NCBI GenBank assembly: GCA_937915075.1
Contig: CALDMA010000142.1
Location: 1 to 6,478, forward strand
Origin: an uncultured Oscillospiraceae bacterium
GTDB lineage: Bacteria > Bacillota > Clostridia > Oscillospirales > Oscillospiraceae
Length of the DNA: 6,478 nucleotides
Reading direction: 5' to 3'
Part shown: positions 1-5,156 of the stretch, piece by piece
Numbering within the stretch: position 1 is the first letter of the stretch
Layout of the letters: every line of letters begins with the position of its first letter
Notes under the pieces: model-generated
The model's database searches: none
Seen by the model: only the letters and a program-made list of their open reading frames with translations
What the model was told of the DNA's origin: nothing
Made by a program: the position numbers and the translations under genes

Positions 1-13
1 CAAAGACGAAAAA

Positions 14-73
14 TGGCTCCAATTCGGAGCCACGAGCAGTCCCGCACATGAAAATGGCTCCAATTTGGAGCCA
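14..73. repeat. Two 19-bp palindromes spaced 41 bp apart
   Basis: TGGCTCCAATTCGGAGCCA lies at 14-32 and TGGCTCCAATTTGGAGCCA at 55-73. Each has perfect 7-bp arms (TGGCTCC/GGAGCCA) around a 5-bp AT-rich centre, and the copies differ at one central base. The match extends a few A residues upstream of each copy. Starts are 41 bp apart, close to four helical turns, so dimeric proteins bound at the two sites would lie on the same DNA face. The likely role is an operator or replication-initiator binding pair; the binding protein is unknown. More copies may lie to the left of the window. Confidence 0.75.
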
Positions 74-110
74 AAACAAAAGAATTTTTCAAGGGGGTTA
101 ATTTTTTGGC

Positions 111-197
111 CTTCTCGCTGCCTACCAAGTGAGGGGGATAAATATTTTTTCGAGCGACTTAGTTTTCAGCCTTTCTCGTGATCTACCACTTGAGGGG
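111..197 (+). repeat. Diverged direct repeat, 61-bp period
   Basis: Positions 112-136 and 173-197 match at 19 of 25 bases. They share the blocks TTCTCG, CTACCA and TGAGGGG in the same order and spacing. At the centre, copy 1 reads CAAGTG and copy 2 reads CACTTG, which are reverse complements of each other. In copy 2, TTCTC (173-177) and GAGAA (197-201) form inverted outer arms. The function is unknown. The position in a non-coding leader upstream of a RepA-like ATPase suggests protein-binding sites. Confidence 0.55.
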
Positions 198-459
198 AGA
201 AGAGTCAGCAAGGGACATTGAGAAAGAATTTTTTCGGCAGGACCCCCCAAATGCCCCTCTTTCATTCCTCGCATTATGAGGATATGTACCTGGACAACTG
301 AATAGCCGTTACCGAGACAGATATGACTGTGCGGCGACCTCGAAAGAGCGAGCATGGCAACGCCGCGGAGACCCCGGGGCAGGCGTATAAAAACGATATC
401 GGAAGTACGGCGCCAAACCAAAAAACACAATTACCAGCGAAAGAAAGAAGGTGAAACAC

Positions 460-1590
460 ATGAACAAGCTACAACTGATCGATGCCGATACCCTGTATTA
501 TAAACTCATTGCCCATCCCAAAATGCTCATCGACGGTGTTCTCTCCGACGGGCTCGCCATTCTAGCGGGTGACTCCAAGATCGGCAAGAGTTGGATGGTG
601 CTGTGGCTGTGCCTGCAAATCAGCCGCGGCGAGGCGGTGTGGGGGCTGCCTACCAGAAAAACCGATGTGGTATATCTGGCCTTGGAGGACCGGGAATGGC
701 GCGTTCAGCAGCGTATGCAGGAGCTGACGGATTCTCCGCCGGAGAATCTCCGCTTCGGCTTTTCCTGCGGGCAGCTGGGCGCGGAGCTGGAGGGGCAGAT
801 CGAGGAGGCTCTGCGGGAATTTCCCTCCACGGGGCTGATATTCATCGATACCCTCCAAATGGTGCGGGACAACGCTTTCGCAAAGGTCAATGCCTATGCT
901 CAGGACTACAAGGATCTGTCCGGCCTGAAAAAGCTCGCCGATGACCACGGCATTTGCATCTTCGTTGTCCATCACACCCGAAAGGAGCGGGACAGCAGCA
1001 ATATCTTCAACGATATGACCGGCTCCACAGGCATTCTGGGCGTGGCGGATATGGGGATGATTCTCCGCAAGGATGACCGCTTCGGCGATTGCGCCACCCT
1101 CTACATTACGGGCCGGGATGTTGAGGAGAAGAAGCTGAAAATGCAGATGCGGGGCGTTCGATGGGAGATTACCGAGGCGTTCAGCGCCGACGATTTGCGA
1201 AAGGAACGCATCCCGGACTTTGTTTTTCAGGTGGCGGATTTCCTTTTGGCGCACAGGCGGTTTCGGGGAACAGTGTCCCAGCTGCTTGCCGCCGTAGGTA
1301 ATACGGAGCTGAAGCCCAACCTCGCCAGCAAGCATCTGACCCGCCATTACAGCGACGTGCTACAGCCTCTGGGAATTACCTACGAGTATCGTAAAACGGC
1401 GGCTGCCCGGCTGGTGCTTTTGGAGTTGCATGACGGTGCTGACGGTCATGACGGTTCCACCGGGAGTGAGAGACTTGCGTCACTGTGGAAACAGAATGAC
1501 GACATCGCCAGGCTTCCTCAAGCATCGTCACAAGCGTCATCTGCGTCATGGGAGGAGGCGGCGGAGGACGATGAGGAATTGCCGCTTTAA
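460..1590 (+). CDS. RepA-like AAA/RecA-fold ATPase (putative replicative helicase)
   Basis: This is a 376-residue protein of the RepA/AAA_25 type found on plasmids and integrative elements, where such proteins act as hexameric helicases or helicase-like replication factors in the cytoplasm. A Walker A motif GDSKIGKS lies at residues 37-44, an acidic LALED strand at about 73-77, a Walker B motif LIFID at 126-130, and a VVHHTRK segment at 169-175 followed by GSTG at 188-191, as in RecA-fold ATPases. The last 50 or so residues are low-complexity (HDGADGHDG, SSQASSAS, then an acidic tail) and coincide with a striking DNA repeat array. The ATG at 460 is chosen because AGAAGG ends about 8 bp upstream; a GTG at 451 overlaps that site. 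The family assignment is from motifs. The role in replicating the excised element is inferred. A regulatory or primase-loading role is also possible. Confidence 0.85.
   Translation: MNKLQLIDADTLYYKLIAHPKMLIDGVLSDGLAILAGDSKIGKSWMVLWLCLQISRGEAVWGLPTRKTDVVYLALEDREWRVQQRMQELTDSPPENLRFGFSCGQLGAELEGQIEEALREFPSTGLIFIDTLQMVRDNAFAKVNAYAQDYKDLSGLKKLADDHGICIFVVHHTRKERDSSNIFNDMTGSTGILGVADMGMILRKDDRFGDCATLYITGRDVEEKKLKMQMRGVRWEITEAFSADDLRKERIPDFVFQVADFLLAHRRFRGTVSQLLAAVGNTELKPNLASKHLTRHYSDVLQPLGITYEYRKTAAARLVLLELHDGADGHDGSTGSERLASLWKQNDDIARLPQASSQASSASWEEAAEDDEELPL
1429..1550. repeat. Dyad-symmetric array of eight TGACG/CGTCA pentamers
   Basis: Three TGACG sites start at 1431, 1440 and 1449 (9-bp period). 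Three CGTCA sites start at 1526, 1535 and 1544 (again 9-bp period). A CGTCA at 1478-1482 and a TGACG at 1497-1501 sit between them. All eight map onto each other under reverse complementation about the point 1489.5, so the array is a large imperfect palindrome. The outer ends also pair (CATGACG at 1429-1435 with CGTCATG at 1544-1550). It lies in the last part of the ATPase coding sequence, where the two halves encode unrelated peptides. It is possibly an iteron-like replication origin or operator; the role is inference. Confidence 0.7.
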
Positions 1591-1595
1591 GGGGC

Positions 1596-1618
1596 GCGGG
1601 GCTATACACCGCTTTTTT
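1596..1618 (+). terminator. Weak candidate terminator after the ATPase gene
   Basis: A GCGG/CCGC stem of only 4 bp (1596-1599 with 1609-1612) is followed directly by six T residues (1613-1618), a few bases after the ATPase stop codon. The stem is short for an intrinsic terminator, and the same bases overlap an inverted repeat of the putative oriT, so this is tentative. Confidence 0.25.
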
Positions 1619-1712
1619 ATCCGTAGGATAACGAGCATGGGATTTGTGTAGCCATGCGGCACCCAATTCCCCCGTATCTGCCGATACGAAAGGGGTGCGC
1701 CCCTGTAACCCC
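1600..1712 (+). other. oriT: Putative origin of transfer (oriT) upstream of mobC
   Basis: This non-coding stretch between the ATPase and MobC carries nested inverted repeats. They are GGCTATACAC (1600-1609) with GTGTAGCC (1646-1653), TTATCC-GTA-GGATAA at 1617-1631, and CGTATC-TGCC-GATACG at 1673-1688. The last hairpin is followed after 7 bp by GTGCGCCCC (1695-1703), inside a second small palindrome, AGGGGTGCGCCCCT (1691-1704). A hairpin followed shortly by a TGCGCCC core is the arrangement of IncQ/RSF1010-type origins, where the relaxase nicks just after that core. The position directly ahead of mobC and the relaxase fits. The nick site is inferred. Confidence 0.6.
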
Positions 1713-1732
1713 GCTGAAAGGATGTGATATCT

Positions 1733-2053
1733 ATGCGGAATCGAACAGAGGAAATCAATGTGCGGGTCTATAAAACCGAGAAGAATACCATTCGAAGAAA
1801 GGCAAAGAAATGCGGTATGAATATGTCAGAATACCTCCGAAGCTTGGGGACCGGTGCGGCAGTAAAGGAGGCTCCGCGTCAGGAGCTGATGCTGGCGTAC
1901 CAGAAGCTGACGACGCTCCATGACACCGTCCGCTACGAGCTTGCCATGAGGGACCTTGACGAGGCCCTGACCGAGATCGAGAGCCTGCTTCTGCGTGCCT
2001 ATCACGGGAAGGGGGATGCAAATGGCGGTGACGAAGATTTGGGCGATTCATGA
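1733..2053 (+). CDS. mobC: MobC-like relaxosome accessory protein
   Basis: This is a 106-residue, strongly charged protein. Its N-terminal part (residues 4-36, TEEINVRVYKTEKNTIRRKA then CGMNMSEYLR) has the pattern of MobC/ribbon-helix-helix relaxosome proteins: a short beta strand, then two helices. Such proteins bind oriT and help the relaxase melt and nick it. The C-terminal half is helical and probably mediates oligomerisation or relaxase contact. The ATG at 1733 is chosen because AAAGGA (1717-1722) lies 10 bp upstream; a GTG at 1724 is too close to that site. The gene follows the putative oriT directly, and its 3' end overlaps the relaxase start by 32 bp, suggesting translational coupling. 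Assignment is by motif and context. Confidence 0.8.
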   Translation: MRNRTEEINVRVYKTEKNTIRRKAKKCGMNMSEYLRSLGTGAAVKEAPRQELMLAYQKLTTLHDTVRYELAMRDLDEALTEIESLLLRAYHGKGDANGGDEDLGDS

Positions 2054-2444
2054 CAGTGTCAGCCGTGTGGTGGACTACTGCACCAATCCGAGTAAGACCA
2101 AGCTGAGTGATCTGGAGCAGGTGCTGCTGTACGCTGCAGACAAAGAAAAAACCTTGGACGAGGGGGAGCAGCAATACGCCGTCACCGGAATTGGCTGTAG
2201 GGCGGAGTCTGCCGCAAAAGAGATGGCTGCCGTGCAGAGGCGCTTCGGCAAAGCCGGCGGCAATGTGGCCTACCACGCCTACCAGTCCTTCAAGACCGGT
2301 GAGGTCACGGCAGAGGAATGCCATCGCATCGGCGTAGAGACAGCGCGGCGGCTTTGGGGGAACGAACGGCAGGTGCTTGTGGCCACCCACTTCAACACCG
2401 GCACTTATCACAACCACTTTGTTGTGAATCCGGTGAATATGTGA
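2022..2444 (+). CDS. Relaxase N-terminal fragment (before the TGA)
   Basis: This is a 140-residue open frame carrying the candidate nucleophile tyrosine and the three-histidine metal site, and ending just after the conserved FVVNPVNM. It holds the active-site residues but not the rest of the relaxase fold, so independent activity is doubtful. It overlaps the end of mobC, and its ribosome binding site lies within that gene. Confidence 0.6.
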   Translation: MAVTKIWAIHDSVSRVVDYCTNPSKTKLSDLEQVLLYAADKEKTLDEGEQQYAVTGIGCRAESAAKEMAAVQRRFGKAGGNVAYHAYQSFKTGEVTAEECHRIGVETARRLWGNERQVLVATHFNTGTYHNHFVVNPVNM

Positions 2445-2495
2445 ACGGGCAAAAAGCTGGAGGCAAAATACGAGGTCTACTACAAGCTGCGGGAT

Positions 2496-3461
2496 ATGTC
2501 CGACCGCATCTGCAAGGAGCATGGCCTGTCGGTGGTGAAAAATCCCCAGCGGCACAAAACGGCGCGGTCGGTCTACTTTGCCGAAAAGAACGGCGAGCCA
2601 ACCCGCTACAACCTCATGCGGCGGGCGCTGGACGAGGCACTGACGATATCGAGCAGCTGGACGGAGCTGAGCGCCGTACTGCGGAAGAAGGGCTATGTGT
2701 TCGTGTGCGACCCCTACCGCAGGTATGCCACCATCCGCTCTCTAAGCGCTAAAAAGTGTATGCGTACCTTTCGGCTGGGAGCCGAATATGACAAGGAGGC
2801 GCTGCAGGACAGGCTGCTGGAGAACCAGCGGGATATCCGTGTGACCCGGCGCTATTTTGAATTCATGAGGCCCTATACACGAGAATATGCCAGGAAAAAT
2901 CCGCCGACGGAATATTACCGGCAGCGGGATTTCTATCTGCATTTGCCCCGTGTCACCGGATATTTGAGCTTCTTCCGCTGTGTGGCAATCGTACTGGGTG
3001 TTGCGCCGCTGTACGAAAAGGAGTATCGGCAGCCCCTGTCGGCGGAGTGCCGGGAGGCTTGCCGCAAGCTGGATCGTTTCACCGCCGAGATAACGCTGGT
3101 GTGTCGGGAGCATTTGGATACGCCAGAGGACATTCAGAGATTTCTTGCACGAATGGACAAGGAGATGGATGCGATATCTGCTGCACGCAGTAAAATCCGC
3201 AACAAGCAGCGAGGCTGCGCCGATCCTGCGGAGAGGTTCGAGCTGAAAAAGTCTTGTGCCGCCTGCACCGCCGAGCTTTCCCGGCTTCGGAAGCAAAAGC
3301 AAACCGCCTATAACATTATTGAGGATAACCCAAAGCTGAAAGTCCTCTTGGCGTGTGAATTGGATGCGTGGGTGGAAAACGACCCCTACCTCTCCCCGCG
3401 TGAGAAGCAGGCACTGCAAAATCAACGACCGCTTCAAGAGGAAAACACTATTGTACGATGA
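2496..3461 (+). CDS. Relaxase C-terminal fragment (after the TGA)
   Basis: This 321-residue open frame is counted from the first ATG after the stop; the frame itself is open from 2445. It starts with MSDRICKEHGLSVVKNP, a conserved part of the relaxase domain, and goes on into a basic, helix-rich C-terminal region (for example the Lys/Arg-rich stretch near residues 225-280) of the kind these proteins use for DNA and relaxosome contacts. No good ribosome binding site precedes 2496, so it is probably untranslated or made only through readthrough of the TGA at 2442. Confidence 0.55.
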   Translation: MSDRICKEHGLSVVKNPQRHKTARSVYFAEKNGEPTRYNLMRRALDEALTISSSWTELSAVLRKKGYVFVCDPYRRYATIRSLSAKKCMRTFRLGAEYDKEALQDRLLENQRDIRVTRRYFEFMRPYTREYARKNPPTEYYRQRDFYLHLPRVTGYLSFFRCVAIVLGVAPLYEKEYRQPLSAECREACRKLDRFTAEITLVCREHLDTPEDIQRFLARMDKEMDAISAARSKIRNKQRGCADPAERFELKKSCAACTAELSRLRKQKQTAYNIIEDNPKLKVLLACELDAWVENDPYLSPREKQALQNQRPLQEENTIVR

Positions 3462-3524
3462 AAGGAAGGATTCGATGAAGAACGACCGATTGATTTGGGG
3501 CTGACCGGGTACGAGGAGCTTTTT

Positions 3525-4397
3525 ATGAGTACGGAGGAACGGCTTGACGCGAAAAAGCCAAAGGTGGAGGCAATCCCACTGACTGCCCTTACCCCCTTTC
3601 GGAATCACCCCTTCAAGGTGAAGGAGGACGAGGAAATGGCGCAGCTCATGCGGAGCATTGCCGATGCCGGCGTGCTCTCTCCGGCGCTGGCAAGGCCGCT
3701 GCCTGGAGGTGGCTATGAGTTGATCTCCGGCCACCGGCGGCTGGCGGCGTGCAAGGCGCTGGGGATGGACACCATGCCGGTGATTATCCGTGACCTGACG
3801 GATGAGGAGGCTGTTATCACCATGGTGGACAGCAATCTGCAGCGGGAGCATATTCTGCCGTCGGAGAAGGCCTTTGCGTACAAGATGAAATACGATGCTT
3901 TGAAGCATCAGGGAACTTCGTCCCAACTTGGGACGAAGTTGAGAACAGATGAATTGCTTGCACAGAACAGCATCGACAGCCGCAACCAAATCCAACGCTA
4001 CATCCGCCTCACCAACCTGATCCCCGACATCCTGAAGCTGGTGGATGAGGGTAAGATCGCCCTGACTCCGGCGGTAGAGCTAACCTATTTGCAGCCGTCT
4101 GAGCAGGAAATGCTCTTCTCCGTGATGGACAGCGATGAGGTAACGCCGTCCTTGTCTCAGGCCCGGCGGCTGCGGCGCATGAGCGAGGCGCAGACTCTTA
4201 CGGATAACGCGGTGCTGCAGCTTCTGTCCGAGGTAAAGGGCAATCAGGTGGAATATGTGAAGGTGCCGGTAGACAAGCTCCGCAGCTTTTTTCGTCCGGA
4301 CACCTCCGTGAAGCAGATGACCGAGACGCTTGTCAAGGCCATGGATTTTTACAACAAACACTTGGCGCGGCAGCGCAAGGACCGGGATGCCCGGTGA
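3525..4397 (+). CDS. ParB/Spo0J-family protein
   Basis: This is a 290-residue ParB-type protein. The N-terminal CTPase/nuclease-like ParB domain contains IPLTALTPFRNHPF (17-30), the SGHRR box (68-72) and DSNLQRE (102-108). A central HTH-type region follows (about 112-185, including NQIQRYIRLTNLIP), then a C-terminal part that probably dimerises. ParB proteins bind centromere-like sites; on mobile elements they serve in partition, copy control or gene regulation. No ParA partner is seen in the window. The ATG at 3525 has GAGGAG 6 bp upstream. The same frame is open further back and reads PIDLGLTGYEELF before this ATG, which resembles genuine protein sequence, so the original start may have been earlier (see findings). 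A perfect-armed palindrome lies inside the gene at 3914-3940. Confidence 0.85.
   Translation: MSTEERLDAKKPKVEAIPLTALTPFRNHPFKVKEDEEMAQLMRSIADAGVLSPALARPLPGGGYELISGHRRLAACKALGMDTMPVIIRDLTDEEAVITMVDSNLQREHILPSEKAFAYKMKYDALKHQGTSSQLGTKLRTDELLAQNSIDSRNQIQRYIRLTNLIPDILKLVDEGKIALTPAVELTYLQPSEQEMLFSVMDSDEVTPSLSQARRLRRMSEAQTLTDNAVLQLLSEVKGNQVEYVKVPVDKLRSFFRPDTSVKQMTETLVKAMDFYNKHLARQRKDRDAR
3914..3940. repeat. 27-bp palindrome inside the ParB-like gene
   Basis: Two perfect 13-bp arms, AACTTCGTCCCAA (3914-3926) and TTGGGACGAAGTT (3928-3940), flank a single central C at 3927. The site encodes residues TSSQLGTKL of the ParB-like protein. It is long and perfect enough to be a strong operator, a ParB-binding centromere-type site, or an RNA hairpin in the mRNA. 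It does not match the Spo0J parS consensus TGTTTCACGTGAAACA. Confidence 0.75.
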
Positions 4398-4411
4398 AAG
4401 GAGATTAAATT

Positions 4412-4822
4412 ATGAAAGCTAATTTTGATTTTAACCGTTTGAGCGAAAGCAGAAAACAGGAGCTTGACCGTATGGTCGCAGATTTTTCCGAGGCGGGTTG
4501 CCTCTTTGTTGAGGATCTTTTCCTTGAATTTCTCATTGATGCTGATAACGGTATTGACCGCAGCGACGATAAGCTTGTGGCAACCTTTGATGATGAGTGC
4601 GGACACGAGCTTGTGTTTATTCTCTCTCAGGAAGAGGTTCGCTATGTAATCCATGCCATTTCTGAAAAACTGGATAATATCGTATGCGAAGGCGGTACTC
4701 CCTTCGGTGAGGATGAAAACGAAGAAGGTATCGTCAGCCTCTCTCCGGTGAACACAGAGGAAGCGCTTGATATGCTTCTCGCGCATGTGCTTGGTGACGG
4801 TGGAGGTTTTGCCGATGACTAA
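4412..4822 (+). CDS. Small acidic protein of unknown function
   Basis: This is a 136-residue protein that I do not recognise. It is strongly acidic (for example EDLFLEFLIDADNGIDRSDD and GEDENEEG), has no signal peptide or membrane segment, and looks like a soluble mixed alpha/beta protein. The start is clear: AAAGGAG (4397-4403) lies 8 bp before the ATG, overlapping the last base of the ParB-like stop codon, so the two genes are probably co-transcribed. Codon use is more A/T-rich than in its neighbours (GAT, TTT, GAA, CTT), suggesting a different origin. Acidic small proteins in mobile elements are sometimes anti-restriction DNA mimics, but nothing specific supports that here. Confidence 0.75.
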   Translation: MKANFDFNRLSESRKQELDRMVADFSEAGCLFVEDLFLEFLIDADNGIDRSDDKLVATFDDECGHELVFILSQEEVRYVIHAISEKLDNIVCEGGTPFGEDENEEGIVSLSPVNTEEALDMLLAHVLGDGGGFADD

Positions 4823-5045
4823 AAGCGAAATTCAGACCCTGTACGAGGTGATGTTCACAGACTACCCCGACATTGTAAATGTGGCGCAGGTGCAGGCGAT
4901 GCTGGGCATCAGCCGTCATCTGGCCTATGCGCTGATCGGCGATGGCGACATCCCCGGCATGAAAATCGGCAATGCATACCGCGTGCCGAAAATCAATGTG
5001 ATCCGCTATGCACTCTCGGCGGGAAACCCACAGCCGGCGGCGTAG
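4815..5045 (+). CDS. xis: Excisionase-like HTH DNA-binding protein
   Basis: This is a 76-residue protein with a winged-HTH/excisionase-type core: NVAQVQAMLGISRHLAYALI (helix-turn-helix, about residues 22-41), then GDIPGMKIGNAYRVPKINVIRYAL, where the IG-x-x-YR-x-P strand-turn is typical of MerR/Xis-like domains. Such proteins bend DNA at the attachment site and direct the integrase towards excision; many also regulate int. The ATG at 4815 is preceded by GGAGG (4802-4806) and overlaps the stop of the previous gene by 8 bp, which favours it over the earlier ATG at 4767, which lies well inside that gene. Its place just before the integrase supports the role. Confidence 0.8.
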   Translation: MTKSEIQTLYEVMFTDYPDIVNVAQVQAMLGISRHLAYALIGDGDIPGMKIGNAYRVPKINVIRYALSAGNPQPAA

Positions 5046-5070
5046 CAGGGATTTGAACTTGTATGGCACA

Positions 5071-5100
5071 TTGGACGGGCATTCCCGCCGGGCGTATAAT
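5071..5100 (+). promoter_or_regulatory. Sigma-70-type promoter for the integrase gene
   Basis: TTGGAC (5071-5076) and a perfect TATAAT (5095-5100) are separated by 18 bp. The spacer contains the inverted repeat CGGG-CATT-CCCG (5076-5087) and a second CCGGGC (5087-5092), so a repressor could block the promoter there. Transcription would begin near 5107, about 50 bases before the integrase ATG. Confidence 0.7.
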
Positions 5101-5156
5101 AAAAACGGTCCGAAAGGGTGCCCGTTCATGTGCTATCTACAAAGGAGGTAGAGTTT

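Larger units (their letters stand above)
1..459. other. Repeat-rich non-coding leader upstream of the ATPase gene
   Basis: I see no convincing complete gene in this stretch. Two plus-strand frames are open from the first base, one to the TAA at 99-101 and one to the TGA at 179-181, so the 3' end of an upstream gene cannot be excluded, but I do not recognise either peptide. Minus-strand open frames here have no good ribosome binding site and do not look like proteins. The region holds the two short palindromes and the 61-bp-spaced repeat listed separately, several G-run plus T-run stretches (for example 92-107 and 132-150), and a small inverted repeat, TCCTC-N7-GAGGA, at 266-282. I could not find a well-spaced -35/-10 pair for the downstream gene. 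A TATAAA at 386-391 lacks a -35. It could be a regulatory region or a replication origin; that is inference. Confidence 0.5.
2022..3461 (+). pseudogene. Relaxase/mobilization nuclease split by an in-frame TGA
   Basis: The reading frame encodes about 479 residues, a normal length for clostridial MobA/VirD2-type (MOBP-like) relaxases, but codon 141 (2442-2444) is TGA. The N-terminal part has the candidate catalytic tyrosine in VVDYCTNP (Tyr18 or thereabouts) and the metal-binding histidine motif HFNTGTYHNHFVVN (His123, His130, His132). After the stop, the frame continues without a shift as TGKKLEAKYEVYYKLRD, which is the normal continuation of the family. The start at 2022 (MAVTKIWAIHD) has GGGAAGGGGG just upstream. 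A single TGG-to-TGA change of a tryptophan codon is the simplest explanation. The protein would nick oriT and pilot the strand in transfer. As written, only a 140-residue fragment is made unless the stop is read through. Confidence 0.8.

Noticed and set aside
1..181. Plus-strand frames open from the window edge (ending at 101 and 181)
   Set aside because: They are short, overlap repeats in two frames at once and give no recognisable peptide; the tail of an upstream gene is possible but cannot be supported.
1..200. CRISPR array
   Set aside because: Only two copies of a 19-bp palindrome with 22 bp between them; too few and too short, with no cas genes.
122..459. Minus-strand open frames in the leader
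   Set aside because: No ribosome binding site, no protein-like pattern, and they cover repeats; probably chance frames in a GC-rich genome.
2442..2444. TGA as selenocysteine or a TGA-Trp genetic code
   Set aside because: The site aligns with a non-catalytic position, no SECIS-like element is apparent just downstream, and other genes in the window stop at TGA and use TGG for tryptophan.
2742..3995. Long minus-strand open frame of 417 codons across the relaxase and ParB-like genes
   Set aside because: It is antisense to two genes with clear family motifs; its length reflects codon bias on the opposite strand.
5048..5058. GGGATTTGAAC, close to the tRNA T-arm sequence GGGATTCGAAC at 6437-6447, just upstream of int
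   Set aside because: Only about 11 bases match, and the flanking bases cannot form a T-stem or acceptor stem, so it is neither a tRNA nor a clear second attachment site.
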